Below are positions 1-8,271 of a DNA stretch of 41,017 bases, one piece after another. The notes under the pieces were generated by a model. It did no database searches. It had not been told where the DNA came from and was given only the letters and a program-made list of their open reading frames with translations. The DNA is from Rickettsiaceae bacterium (GTDB lineage: Bacteria > Pseudomonadota > Alphaproteobacteria > Rickettsiales > Rickettsiaceae), in the NCBI GenBank assembly GCA_029266475.1, contig JAQSWU010000013.1, positions 1 to 41,017 on the forward strand, given 5' to 3'. The position numbers and the translations under genes are program-made. Numbering within the stretch: position 1 is the first letter of the stretch; every line of letters starts with the position of its first letter.

Positions 1-7
1 AAGTTGA

Positions 8-1456
8 ATGCGCGAAGAAAGATATGCAATCATAGATATCGGCTCAAATGCTATAAGAGCATCTGTTTATAATGGTAATAAACTAGGTTCATGTGAAATA
101 TATAATGATAAGTTTAAAAGCGATATATTAGGGTTGCTAGACCTCCCCGAGCTTAATATTAAACACCATACTTATTTAACCTTTCAACATTTCATTCATA
201 TATTTAAGCAGCTAAATGTAGCTTATGTTAAATGTATTGCAACAGCAGTGCTTCGTGAACACCCTAATGCTGGTAATTTTATAAAACTTATCAAAGAAAA
301 ATTTGATGTTGATATAGAAGTGATTTCTGGCACTGAGGAAGCTCGTTTTGGAGCTTTGGGTGTAATAATGGCCATTAACAATACGCAAGGAATAATAGCC
401 GACTTTGGCGGAGGAAGCCTTGAGCTCTCTACAGTCAAGGATAATGAGATTACAAGGCTAGTCTCTTTGCCTTTAGGTTCAAAGATTATACAACAAAATA
501 AAAACACCACAGCCGAAGAGATTAAAGAAATAATTAATCAAGAGTATCAAGATACTAAGGTTAGCAATCTTTACTTCATAGGAGGGGCCTTACGCCTTAT
601 TGGCAGGCTTTACATGAATTATATAAAATACCCTTTGAACAATTTGCACAATCTAGAGATTACTAGATATTCTCTTGAAAATTATCTGGAGAAGATTGAT
701 AGTACGCTATACAAAAAACAGCTTTATAATACGCATTCTACCTTGAATAACATCGAAAACCTTCCTGCAGCAATTAAAATATCTAGAGCATTAATCGAAG
801 TATTTAGCCCTGAAAAAATCATTATCTCAAATTACGGGTTAAAAGAAGGAGTAAGATTTGCAGGACTTGGTGATGAAGAAAAGCAAAAAGACATAGTTTA
901 TGAGAGATGTATAGAGTTGTTTGCTTTTTCGGATAATAATTTTGATCTAGAAGCTTACAAAAAATTAATTTACACGGTCTTACCAGAAGAAATAGTGGGT
1001 GTTGACAATATAATAGAATTGTCCTTAATCATAAATAACGGCATAAAAAGCGTAGATAAATCGCTCAGAGCTTCTTATTTCTCTGAACTTATGCTATCAA
1101 CTGATATTCCATTTAGTCACCGCGAGAGGGTTATCCTTGCCTTGATCATGTCGTTTTCTTATAGGTCTAAATCCGATTTAAAGATCCATAAACTTAGTAA
1201 GAAAATTATATCTTATGACGAATATTACTTTGCGCAAATTATAGGTAATGCTATACGAATCATCCGTCAAATAGATGGGCCTGAATTCACTAAACCTTCG
1301 TTTAGTTTTCATATGAAGGGAGCCTTCATTGAAATTGTAGGCTCAAATATGCTGCCAAAACCAATATTCAATAAAGTCTGTGCCCATCTTAAAGATATAG
1401 GATTTTCTCGTAAAAAGATCATCTTTAAGAACTATAAGCATGAAGACGATGATTAG
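8..1456 (+). CDS. ppx: Ppx/GppA family exopolyphosphatase / pppGpp phosphohydrolase
   Basis: Predicted cytosolic phosphatase of the ASKHA fold that hydrolyses polyphosphate or the terminal phosphate of pppGpp; sequence alone does not separate the two. The phosphate-1 loop DIGSNAIR is at residues 10-17, the ATAVLRE segment at 78-84, SGTEEA at 107-112 and the phosphate-2 loop DFGGGSLEL at 132-140. All are family hallmarks. The 482-aa length leaves room for the C-terminal HD-like helical domain of long Ppx/GppA proteins. The ATG lies 7 bp from the window edge, so its ribosome site is out of view, but the core motif sits at the usual distance from this start. No terminator is seen downstream, only debris. 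Family call secure, exact substrate unknown. Confidence 0.9.
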   Translation: MREERYAIIDIGSNAIRASVYNGNKLGSCEIYNDKFKSDILGLLDLPELNIKHHTYLTFQHFIHIFKQLNVAYVKCIATAVLREHPNAGNFIKLIKEKFDVDIEVISGTEEARFGALGVIMAINNTQGIIADFGGGSLELSTVKDNEITRLVSLPLGSKIIQQNKNTTAEEIKEIINQEYQDTKVSNLYFIGGALRLIGRLYMNYIKYPLNNLHNLEITRYSLENYLEKIDSTLYKKQLYNTHSTLNNIENLPAAIKISRALIEVFSPEKIIISNYGLKEGVRFAGLGDEEKQKDIVYERCIELFAFSDNNFDLEAYKKLIYTVLPEEIVGVDNIIELSLIINNGIKSVDKSLRASYFSELMLSTDIPFSHRERVILALIMSFSYRSKSDLKIHKLSKKIISYDEYYFAQIIGNAIRIIRQIDGPEFTKPSFSFHMKGAFIEIVGSNMLPKPIFNKVCAHLKDIGFSRKKIIFKNYKHEDDD

Positions 1457-1542
1457 TCCTTCTCCTTTATTAATGCTTCATAGATAGGTATGAATGGCAA
1501 GCTCAGCGTCGCTAGAACAACGAGTTTTTGCGGGCGGGCGGA

Positions 1543-1592
1543 TATACAAACTCTTCAACTACGGGTTGCAATTTTTGACCCCCATATTTTTT
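1543..1592 (+). repeat. Dispersed C-tract repeat, copy A
   Basis: A core of 20 bases at 1564-1583 (GGTTGCA, an A/T run, TGA, then C5) recurs with one difference on the opposite strand at 18631-18650, and similarity runs further upstream (TTCA-ACT-C-GGTTGCA). In copy A the run is C5 followed by ATAT7; in copy B it is C12 followed by T9. The family is not one I recognise. Two copies in one window, both intergenic, suggest a genome-wide dispersed repeat. Confidence 0.55.
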
Positions 1593-1710
1593 TACAGCCT
1601 TTTTAGCATTTATTTTAAGTGTTTGGTAGTTTGCATATCGCTTAAACCTTATATTTGTATTTTTTTAGATTTGCGTCTTAGGATGTTTTTATAGTGAAAT
1701 TAGTTGAGTT

Positions 1711-1775
1711 GTGGTACTAGAAATAACGAGCGCAGCGTATGAGTAATACGTAAGCGAGGAATGACGACGTACCAC
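1711..1775. repeat. 65-bp palindromic element
   Basis: The element is bounded by a perfect 7-bp inverted repeat, GTGGTAC (1711-1717) and GTACCAC (1769-1775). At its centre CGTAT (1736-1740) and ATACG (1746-1750) form a second perfect stem with a 5-base loop, with CGC/GCG pairing just outside. Its composition is clearly richer in G+C than the surrounding DNA. In size and nesting it resembles the small palindromic elements of Rickettsiales genomes, but I cannot assign it to a named family. Confidence 0.5.
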
Positions 1776-1927
1776 ACTTTAAATAATGTAGCATCAGAAA
1801 GGTTAAAATTTTGCCTCACCTCTAATTAACCTAAATTTCTTATCCATAGTTCAAGTTGATTATTTTGGTTCTGCTTTTTAGTATCTTAGCATAAGTTGGG
1901 GCTAACACGGAAAAATCAATAATGAAG

Positions 1928-1978
1928 TGCAACACTGGATGTGCTATAAGCACGATTGTAAGAATCAACAGTGTTGCA
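1928..1978. repeat. Inverted repeat, possible end of an IS30-type element
   Basis: TGCAACACTG (1928-1937) and CAGTGTTGCA (1969-1978) are perfect 10-bp inverted repeats, with a nested hairpin GTGCT/AGCAC (1941-1953) between them. The pair lies directly before the transposase remnant at 1980, where a left terminal region of an IS30-family element would be expected. No matching right end was found before the next gene at 2235. Confidence 0.45.
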
Positions 1979-1979
1979 T

Positions 1980-2066
1980 ATGAGAAGATACCAGCAAATT
2001 AGTTTAGAAGAAAGAGAAAAGACATACCAGTTTTCACTTTCTTATTATTGGAGTAATATGGTCTGA
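1980..2066 (+). pseudogene. IS30-family transposase N-terminal remnant
   Basis: A 28-codon frame starts MRRYQQISLEEREKTYQF, which matches the beginning of IS30-family transposases (a Y-x-Q/H-L-S/T-L-E-E-R motif that precedes the helix-turn-helix). It then reaches a stop at 2064-2066. The following 170 bp contain stops in all plus frames and I could not recover a convincing continuation or the DDE catalytic domain. This is therefore a decayed 5' fragment that cannot encode an active transposase. The family call rests on a short match. Confidence 0.5.
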
Positions 2067-2234
2067 ATCGCCTTATCTTTGCTCATAGCTCAAGGATTGG
2101 TAGATTTTACCAAATTGCGCCTAGAGGTGATTCTAACTGGAAACACGATAGCTAGCAGAGCTTAGACCTCTGCCAAATATAATTTCGTGTAGTAATTCTT
2201 TTATTACGAGAGGTATATAGCTTTAAAAATGACT

Positions 2235-2585
2235 CTAAAGCTTCCTATAGGTTTTAGGCAAATCTTCTAAGCTTACAGATATGCCTAGTTTTAAACTTTT
2301 TGCCGAATAGAAAAAAGCCTTTTTTAAGTGATTTAGTATCTTCTCAGAAATAGCGTTTAACAGTTCTTCACTTCGGCCAGGTAATATTTTAATATTTAAA
2401 TGAATAAAGGCTGCATCATCGCTTCCTTTACCTATGAAATAGTCGTCATGCCTGATTATCCTAGTTTTACAATTCTCAAGTTTTGTTGGTAGCATCTCAG
2501 CTAGGGTTATATGAATATCCTCCAAATGGTTGTTGATATCTTTTAGCTCAATATTAGAGGAGTATTCAAATTTAATATGTGGCAT
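2235..2585 (-). CDS. 5-carboxymethyl-2-hydroxymuconate isomerase (CHMI) family tautomerase
   Basis: A 116-aa small protein of the tautomerase superfamily resembling CHMI (HpaF). It begins Met-Pro-His, so removal of Met would expose the N-terminal proline that serves as catalytic base in this superfamily. The segment around residues 60-75 (AFIHLNIKILPGRS) matches the CHMI core strand and turn, and the length fits the roughly 120-aa family. CHMI acts in homoprotocatechuate degradation, but no other gene of that pathway is in view, so the substrate here is unknown. It follows the oligopeptidase gene by 25 bp on the same strand and is probably the last gene of the long minus-strand unit. Confidence 0.75.
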   Translation of the reverse strand: MPHIKFEYSSNIELKDINNHLEDIHITLAEMLPTKLENCKTRIIRHDDYFIGKGSDDAAFIHLNIKILPGRSEELLNAISEKILNHLKKAFFYSAKSLKLGISVSLEDLPKTYRKL

Positions 2586-2610
2586 AGGATATATCTTCTC
2601 TGGTAAGGGT

Positions 2611-4746
2611 CTAATACACTATTTTACACATATCAAGTACAAAGGTCCATTCTTCAGCTATTTCCTTTAAATAATCAAATCTACCTGAGGAGCCTTTATG
2701 CCCAGCATCCATATTGACCTTAAAGAAAATCAAATTATCATCCGTTTTCATCTCTCGCAGTTTTGCTACCCATTTAGCCCCTTCCCAGTAACCTACTCTT
2801 GGATCTGTAAGGCCAGCCGTTACAAATAAGTAAGGGTAGTCTTGCTGCTTAACATTTTCATATGGTGAATAGGTGAGCATATACTCAAAATATTCCTTTT
2901 CTTTAGGATTACCCCACTCTTTGAACTCGCCAGGCGTTAGTGGCAAAGTTTCATCGAGCATAGTATTTAACACATCGACAAAAGGTACATGGGCAATAGC
3001 TGCTTTAAATAATTCTGGGCGTTCGTTAACCACGTTACCAATTAACATACCCCCTGCGCTGCCGCCAGCAATTATAATATTTCCTTTCGATGTATATTTA
3101 TCTTCAATTAACTTCTCAGCTGAAGCTATGAAGTCTTCAAAAGTGCGTTTCTTATTTAAAAATTTAGCACTTTCATACCATTCATAACCCAGCTCATCGC
3201 CACCCCTTATATGCGCTATTGCATAAATAACTCCACGATCAACAAGCGATAATACTGAACCTCTAAAGTTTGCCTGCATAGTTGTGCCGTAAGAGCCATA
3301 GCCATAAAGATATAGAGGGTTTGAGCCGTCTTTTTTGAATAAATTTCTCTTATAAAATATGGTAACAGGAACTTTAACTCCTCCAGAATTTGCCCAACTT
3401 CTTTCAACTTCATACTCGTCGGGGTTGAAACCAATAGGGATTTCTTTTACCTTTAAAGTTGTAAGCTTTTCTGTTTTAAAATCATAACTATAAGTTGTAT
3501 CTGGGCGCTTTAGAGAAGAATAATCTACCCTTATATCGTTTTCTTCAAAGTTTGTTGAGTAAGAGCTGGCAGTATAAACATTATCTGGAAAGCTTATGCT
3601 CTGCATTTTTTTGTTCCGTAGCTCAACAATATCAGCGCTTGACAAGGCAAGTTCTTTGTAATTAAGAACAAGATACTCCTTTGTTAAGTCAAAGCTCTTT
3701 AAATATCTTTTATTATTATGGGCAATATAATCTTCCCATTTTGCTTGGCTGAAATCATCTCTATGGGCTCTTGCTATACGGAAATTTTTACCCATATCAT
3801 TTGTATGAATATAAAAATATTCACCACAATGATCCATGCTATATAAGTGATCTTCTTGGCGCTTGCTAACTAGACGCGGGGTCATGCTTTCATCTTGCAT
3901 AGAAATTACATGATATTCATTAGCGGTATATCCTGCAATATCGATGAAAATATACTCTTTACTCGAAGATTTTGTTACATTTACTCTATAAAGCGGATTC
4001 CCCTCATGGATTATCAATTTATCTTCTTTAATATCTGTCCCTAATTTATGAAAACGTACGTCTTCTTGACGCCATTGCTCGTCTGTCGGGGTGTAGAAAA
4101 AACCATTAAGCTTTTCATGCCAAACTATATCGCCGAGTGTATCTGTTATTATATCTGTCAGATAGTTTTTAGTCTGTAAATCTAAAACCTTAATGGTAAA
4201 TCTTTCTCCGCCCGTCTCATCTATAGAAAAGGCTAATAGCTTATGGTCAGGCGATATTGAGTAAGAGCCAAGACTGCAAAATTTCTTGCCTTTTGCTAAT
4301 TCATTTTGGTCAAGTAATACTTCTTCCTCAGCTTGCATACTGCCCTTCTTTCGGCAATAAACAGGATAATCTTTATCAGCAATTGTCTTGGTATAGTAAT
4401 AATACTCCCCCTTTTTGACAGGCACTGATTGATCAGCTAGCTTAATTCTTCCCTTTAGCTCTTCGAATAATTGATTTTGCTTATCCCTAAATTGATCAAA
4501 GTAGGCTTTGCTATATGCATTTTCAGCGTTTAAATAACCTAATATTTCGCTGTCTTTAACGTTTGGCCAATTTGGGTCGCGCAGCCAGTGATAGTTGTCG
4601 GTAAGTTCTTTGTCATGGATAGTAAATCTATATTCTTTCTTTGCTGCTTTAGGGGCATTCATAAGCTGTTCCTCTTTGCTGTTTTGTTTTTGGCAGCCAG
4701 TTATAAAACTAGCTAATATAATGAAATTAATAAAAATTTTACGCAT
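2611..4746 (-). CDS. ptrB: Oligopeptidase B-like S9A peptidase with lipoprotein signal
   Basis: A prolyl-oligopeptidase-family serine peptidase of 711 aa, closest in architecture to oligopeptidase B, which cleaves short peptides after basic residues. A seven-bladed propeller is expected over roughly residues 80-450, followed by an alpha/beta-hydrolase domain. The nucleophile is Ser563 in GGSAGG, with Asp648 (LTDPRV) and His683 (MDAGHKG) completing the triad. The family blocks GYGSYG and RGGDELG precede the Ser. Residues 1-18 form a lipoprotein signal with lipobox ITGC (Cys18), unusual because classical oligopeptidase B is cytosolic, so a membrane-anchored periplasmic location is inferred. Its ATG overlaps the upstream stop as TAATG, pointing to translational coupling with the MrpD-like gene. 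Confidence 0.9.
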   Translation of the reverse strand: MRKIFINFIILASFITGCQKQNSKEEQLMNAPKAAKKEYRFTIHDKELTDNYHWLRDPNWPNVKDSEILGYLNAENAYSKAYFDQFRDKQNQLFEELKGRIKLADQSVPVKKGEYYYYTKTIADKDYPVYCRKKGSMQAEEEVLLDQNELAKGKKFCSLGSYSISPDHKLLAFSIDETGGERFTIKVLDLQTKNYLTDIITDTLGDIVWHEKLNGFFYTPTDEQWRQEDVRFHKLGTDIKEDKLIIHEGNPLYRVNVTKSSSKEYIFIDIAGYTANEYHVISMQDESMTPRLVSKRQEDHLYSMDHCGEYFYIHTNDMGKNFRIARAHRDDFSQAKWEDYIAHNNKRYLKSFDLTKEYLVLNYKELALSSADIVELRNKKMQSISFPDNVYTASSYSTNFEENDIRVDYSSLKRPDTTYSYDFKTEKLTTLKVKEIPIGFNPDEYEVERSWANSGGVKVPVTIFYKRNLFKKDGSNPLYLYGYGSYGTTMQANFRGSVLSLVDRGVIYAIAHIRGGDELGYEWYESAKFLNKKRTFEDFIASAEKLIEDKYTSKGNIIIAGGSAGGMLIGNVVNERPELFKAAIAHVPFVDVLNTMLDETLPLTPGEFKEWGNPKEKEYFEYMLTYSPYENVKQQDYPYLFVTAGLTDPRVGYWEGAKWVAKLREMKTDDNLIFFKVNMDAGHKGSSGRFDYLKEIAEEWTFVLDMCKIVY

Positions 4747-6413
4747 TATAACCTTATTAAGTAAGTAATTATGACCGCAAGGCCAAAAGTTACTATCAAT
4801 GTTGATAGCGAAAGTACCATTAATTTATCAGAAATTTTCCTGATGTATACACCTGAAGAAAAACTTACATCCTTGATAATTTTTTTGATTTCAGGGTTTT
4901 CCTGTATGCGGGTATCTTTTATTTTATTCCAAGGTAATTTCCGGTAAAAATAATCAAAAGTTAATAATAGATTCCTGGTTTTATGTTCTTTATTTATGAA
5001 TAAAATAGCTAGGATCAATGCTGCAAAATTCAATAGTAACTGATTTGCCACTAGACTGGTAGGGAAATTAATTACAACTTTATCGTGCTTCAATAGAACT
5101 ATATTAATAATTCCGGATAAGAGACAGAAAAAAGATAAACTATAAATAGAATAAGTTGCAGTTTTACTTATTTCCTTTTTATTAGTATAAGTTGCAGTAA
5201 GTAACTGCTTCCAAGGAACACTTACTACTATAATTGTAGTAACAGCTAAATATAGCAAATATAACAAGCCATTATAATTATAAATATTTTCACCTAAAAT
5301 AGATTTAGCAAAAAACGGTCCACTATAAGGGAAGGACATTAACGAAATCAAAGCAGTGAAACCTCCTAGGATAAGAGGTTTCATATTTACACGTACTTCA
5401 GAAATCTCTGTGCTTTTATCAATATTATTATAATCAATAAATGTACCTGTAATGATTAGCAGTAAAGTATTATAGATAATATGCGAAGTTATAAGCAATT
5501 TTGCTGCAATTAATGACTCTCTTGTCCCAAGCCCTATACTGATCAGCACTAAGCCCAGTTGAAAAATGCTTAAATAACATATTATACGTCGCAAGTTATT
5601 TTCAAGTATAGCATAAACCGCCCCATATAAAGCCATAACCCAGCCAAATTGTGATAAAATTTGCCATCCAGGGAACAATATTAATATGTAATATGCAGCA
5701 ACTTTAGTGGTATAAAGCGACAAATATACAGTTCCAGAAGTCCGCGCTTGCGGGTAAGCGTCGGTTATCCACGCAGAGAATGGCGGAGCGCCAACATTCA
5801 TAAGTAGACCAATTAATATCAATAAGTTGCCAATATTATTCTTATCGAATATACTTTCTCCAACCTCTAGACTTAATACATGAATCTCGCGCGCTACCCC
5901 TGAATTAGTAACAAGTATGACGCCCGATAATATACATATTCCAGCGGTTAAGTGCATTATTACATAGCGCATAGCTGTAGTTTTAGAATTACCATGGCCG
6001 CCTAAAAATATTATACTTGAAGAGGCTATCATCATAAGCTCAAGAGCGGCGAAAAGGCTTATAAAATCATCAGTTAGCAAAGCAAATAAACTAGCACCAC
6101 AGTAAATATTGGCCCAAATTATTTCATTATAATGTTTGTTACTTAGAGCGTAAATGGTAGTAAATATATGGCAAATTAATAAAAATATACCGATAAGTGA
6201 GTTATATTCATTATAAACAATAGGAATCAATTTAAATCCAGACACGTCAATTACACCGTAAGTTTTAAACTGACAGAATTTTACAAGCGCCAGGATTGGC
6301 AGAATAATTGAAGAAAATTTAAATAGAGGCTCATTCCTGCTTCTAAAATACCATAAAATAATAGAGGATAGTAAGAGTAAAAAAGCAGGGTGGGTATAAA
6401 ATAATTTACTCAT
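4746..6413 (-). CDS. MrpD/NuoL-like proton-conducting membrane subunit (third paralogue)
   Basis: A polytopic membrane protein of 555 aa from the ATG at 6413; the frame extends 4 codons to a TTG at 6425, and no Shine-Dalgarno decides between them. It belongs to the family of antiporter-like subunits shared by Mrp antiporters and complex I. The TM5 glutamate is at residue 125 (AALELMM). The region after it reads MNVGAPPFSAWITDAYPQA, where most MrpD/NuoL proteins have Lys in the L-K position before the PFHxWLPDA motif, so the TM7 lysine is replaced. A lysine in TTKVAAYY (residue 237) is kept. It is the last antiporter-type gene, 63 bp downstream of a small membrane protein, and overlaps the peptidase gene by one base. 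Confidence 0.85.
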   Translation of the reverse strand: MSKLFYTHPAFLLLLSSIILWYFRSRNEPLFKFSSIILPILALVKFCQFKTYGVIDVSGFKLIPIVYNEYNSLIGIFLLICHIFTTIYALSNKHYNEIIWANIYCGASLFALLTDDFISLFAALELMMIASSSIIFLGGHGNSKTTAMRYVIMHLTAGICILSGVILVTNSGVAREIHVLSLEVGESIFDKNNIGNLLILIGLLMNVGAPPFSAWITDAYPQARTSGTVYLSLYTTKVAAYYILILFPGWQILSQFGWVMALYGAVYAILENNLRRIICYLSIFQLGLVLISIGLGTRESLIAAKLLITSHIIYNTLLLIITGTFIDYNNIDKSTEISEVRVNMKPLILGGFTALISLMSFPYSGPFFAKSILGENIYNYNGLLYLLYLAVTTIIVVSVPWKQLLTATYTNKKEISKTATYSIYSLSFFCLLSGIINIVLLKHDKVVINFPTSLVANQLLLNFAALILAILFINKEHKTRNLLLTFDYFYRKLPWNKIKDTRIQENPEIKKIIKDVSFSSGVYIRKISDKLMVLSLSTLIVTFGLAVIITYLIRL

Positions 6414-6488
6414 AACAAATACCAAATTGCTTTAAGCACGCACCTTTTAGTAGAATTTGTTGAATGGAGTCTACGCCCGGAATTTGCC

Positions 6489-6803
6489 TCATTCATTTTC
6501 CTCTATATAGTCTTTGTTGATATAATAATCCGGATTTCTTTTAATGAAGAACCCTACAAATCTACTAACTGCATATATGAAAGCGCCTGTGCTAATAGTC
6601 CCAAACAGATAAATAACAGGGTTGCTTGAAAGTAAGAATGCTGTAACTAATGGTCCAGTAAGTAATATAGCGATGAATCTGCCCTTAGCAACCACAGCTT
6701 TAATATCTGCTTTATCAGGCGTTGCAATATTTTGATTTAGCGCTTCACCTTGTGGAAGCTGCTTGTTATCGCTTGGCAAATGTCCTCGTGGGTTAATAAA
6801 CAT
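6489..6803 (-). CDS. Small two-helix membrane protein in the antiporter cluster
   Basis: A 104-aa protein I do not recognise. The first ~40 residues are polar, then two adjacent hydrophobic segments (about 43-64 and 66-88) are followed by a charged tail ending EENE. Two membrane helices with both ends cytosolic are likely. It overlaps the preceding MrpD-like gene by 11 bp and lies 76 bp (63 bp to the alternative start) upstream of the next one, so it is almost certainly co-translated with the antiporter subunits. By position and size it could replace one of the missing small Mrp subunits (MrpE or MrpF), but I see no clear sequence match to either, so this is only a positional suggestion. Confidence 0.75.
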   Translation of the reverse strand: MFINPRGHLPSDNKQLPQGEALNQNIATPDKADIKAVVAKGRFIAILLTGPLVTAFLLSSNPVIYLFGTISTGAFIYAVSRFVGFFIKRNPDYYINKDYIEENE

Positions 6804-8271
6804 ATATTAAAAACTTCATCGCAATTTTGGTTATTACAAACATACCTACCGACAAAATAGCGCAGATTCCAGTAGATAGTCTCATGCTAAATAATAGCTT
6901 ATCTTCTACCTTGGCTACCGGTTCAGTAGGTTCCATATAGCCAAAATAAATTATTTTGAATAAATAGCTAGCCGTAAAAATTGTACTAATAATCACTGTA
7001 AGTAATACAGTATAATCTATCGAGTCTTGGTATGAGGCTGTATATATCATGTAATATTTGCTGATAAATCCTGCAAGGGGCGGGATGCCAATCAATGATA
7101 AACTGCCTATAGCGAAGAATATAAAAGTCAGCGGCATAGAATATGCTATTGACTTCATCTCAGATATCTTGTTTTTTTTAGTTACTGTGTAAATATTTCC
7201 AGCGGCAAAAAATAAAGTAATTTTACTAAAAGAGTGCGAGATTAAATGGAAAATAGTAGCAACAACGCCTTTTGTAGTAAAGGTAAACACTCCAAGTAAG
7301 GCAAAGCTAAGCTGACTTATAGTAGAAAAGGCAAGAAGTTTCTTAGTTGTACCCTGGCTAAGTGCTATTATCGAGCTATAGAAAATAGTTATAGTAGGAA
7401 TCAGTATTAGCCAATTAAAATTACCTACTATTTTATGCATATAATCTAGCCCAAATATATAAACTATTATTTTGCAGATAACGAACAAACCTACTTTTAC
7501 CACTGCTACGGCATGTAATAGGGCGCTCACAGGGTAAGATGCCACCATTGCTGTTGGCAGCCAATTATGCACAAAGATCAATGCGGCTTTAGCGCAGCCA
7601 AATATGCACATCAAGAATAGAATTATGGTAGCAGTATCACTTACCTTCCCTTCCAATATTCCTTTTGGAATAAATTCATTTAAGCCAGCATAATGATTAA
7701 TTAATATTATTGCCGGCATAAACAGTATTATTGAGGTGGACATCAATAAGCGTAAGTATTTTTTTAAGGAGCGCCTCGCATGATCTGACCCACCTTGCAC
7801 AATCAAAGGAGCAGTTGCCAAGGTTAGCATTTCATAAAATATAAAGGTAGTTACTAAATTTGCCGATAAAGCTACAAGGCTTGACGCCAGAATGCATAAA
7901 GTTACAAAGAAAAAATAGTGATGCTGATTAGTTTCATAATTAGCGCGCAAATACCCAATACTATAAATAATGGAGATAAGCCATAGGAAAGAAACTAAAG
8001 TTAATAGTATTAAGCCCATCCCTTCGAGATAAAATTTTATAGTAAAATTACCAAAGGAAGCTATTTCTAAAACCGCTCTTCCTCCATTTAAATAATAATG
8101 ATCTAAATTGAGAACATTAATGAAGAATATGAAAGCTACTAGAATGAGTGTAACATGTTTTAAAAATCTATTCCTATTAAATATGAATGGAACAAACAAA
8201 TTAAGGCAACAAATCCCTATCGTTTGTAATATAATTATATTGTTAACAGATAAAATCGTTTGTAGTTCCAT
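6793..8271 (-). CDS. MrpD/NuoL-like antiporter subunit (second paralogue)
   Basis: A polytopic membrane protein of 492 aa, about 14 helices, of the proton-conducting subunit family (PF00361 type). The family charges are present: Glu147 in the TM5 motif FYEMLTL, Lys228 in CAKAALIF, His235-Trp237 in VHNWLPTA, and a second His/Lys pair in ALLHAVAVVK (His253, Lys259). The GIPPLAGFISKYY motif near residue 400 carries the C-terminal lysine expected of a working channel. In Mrp-type complexes such subunits carry protons or cations across the inner membrane. It abuts the upstream mnhD with no spacer (8272/8271) and overlaps the following gene by 11 bp. Confidence 0.88.
   Translation of the reverse strand: MELQTILSVNNIIILQTIGICCLNLFVPFIFNRNRFLKHVTLILVAFIFFINVLNLDHYYLNGGRAVLEIASFGNFTIKFYLEGMGLILLTLVSFLWLISIIYSIGYLRANYETNQHHYFFFVTLCILASSLVALSANLVTTFIFYEMLTLATAPLIVQGGSDHARRSLKKYLRLLMSTSIILFMPAIILINHYAGLNEFIPKGILEGKVSDTATIILFLMCIFGCAKAALIFVHNWLPTAMVASYPVSALLHAVAVVKVGLFVICKIIVYIFGLDYMHKIVGNFNWLILIPTITIFYSSIIALSQGTTKKLLAFSTISQLSFALLGVFTFTTKGVVATIFHLISHSFSKITLFFAAGNIYTVTKKNKISEMKSIAYSMPLTFIFFAIGSLSLIGIPPLAGFISKYYMIYTASYQDSIDYTVLLTVIISTIFTASYLFKIIYFGYMEPTEPVAKVEDKLLFSMRLSTGICAILSVGMFVITKIAMKFLIYVY

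Larger units (their letters stand above)
1457..2234. other. Gene-poor intergenic debris region
   Basis: This 778-bp gap has no convincing intact gene. It holds, in order, one copy of a dispersed C-tract repeat (about 1543-1592), a 65-bp palindromic element (1711-1775), a 10-bp inverted repeat enclosing a smaller hairpin (1928-1978), and the first codons of an IS30-type transposase (1980-2066). A 66-codon open frame at 1494-1694 is built largely from the repeat and a T-rich tract and is not treated as a gene. The region separates converging genes and looks like a graveyard of mobile sequences. Confidence 0.7.

Noticed and set aside
1494-1694. 66-codon open frame with hydrophobic, aromatic-rich translation
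   Set aside because: It overlaps the dispersed repeat and a T-rich tract, has no clear ribosome site, and its product looks like translated low-complexity DNA.
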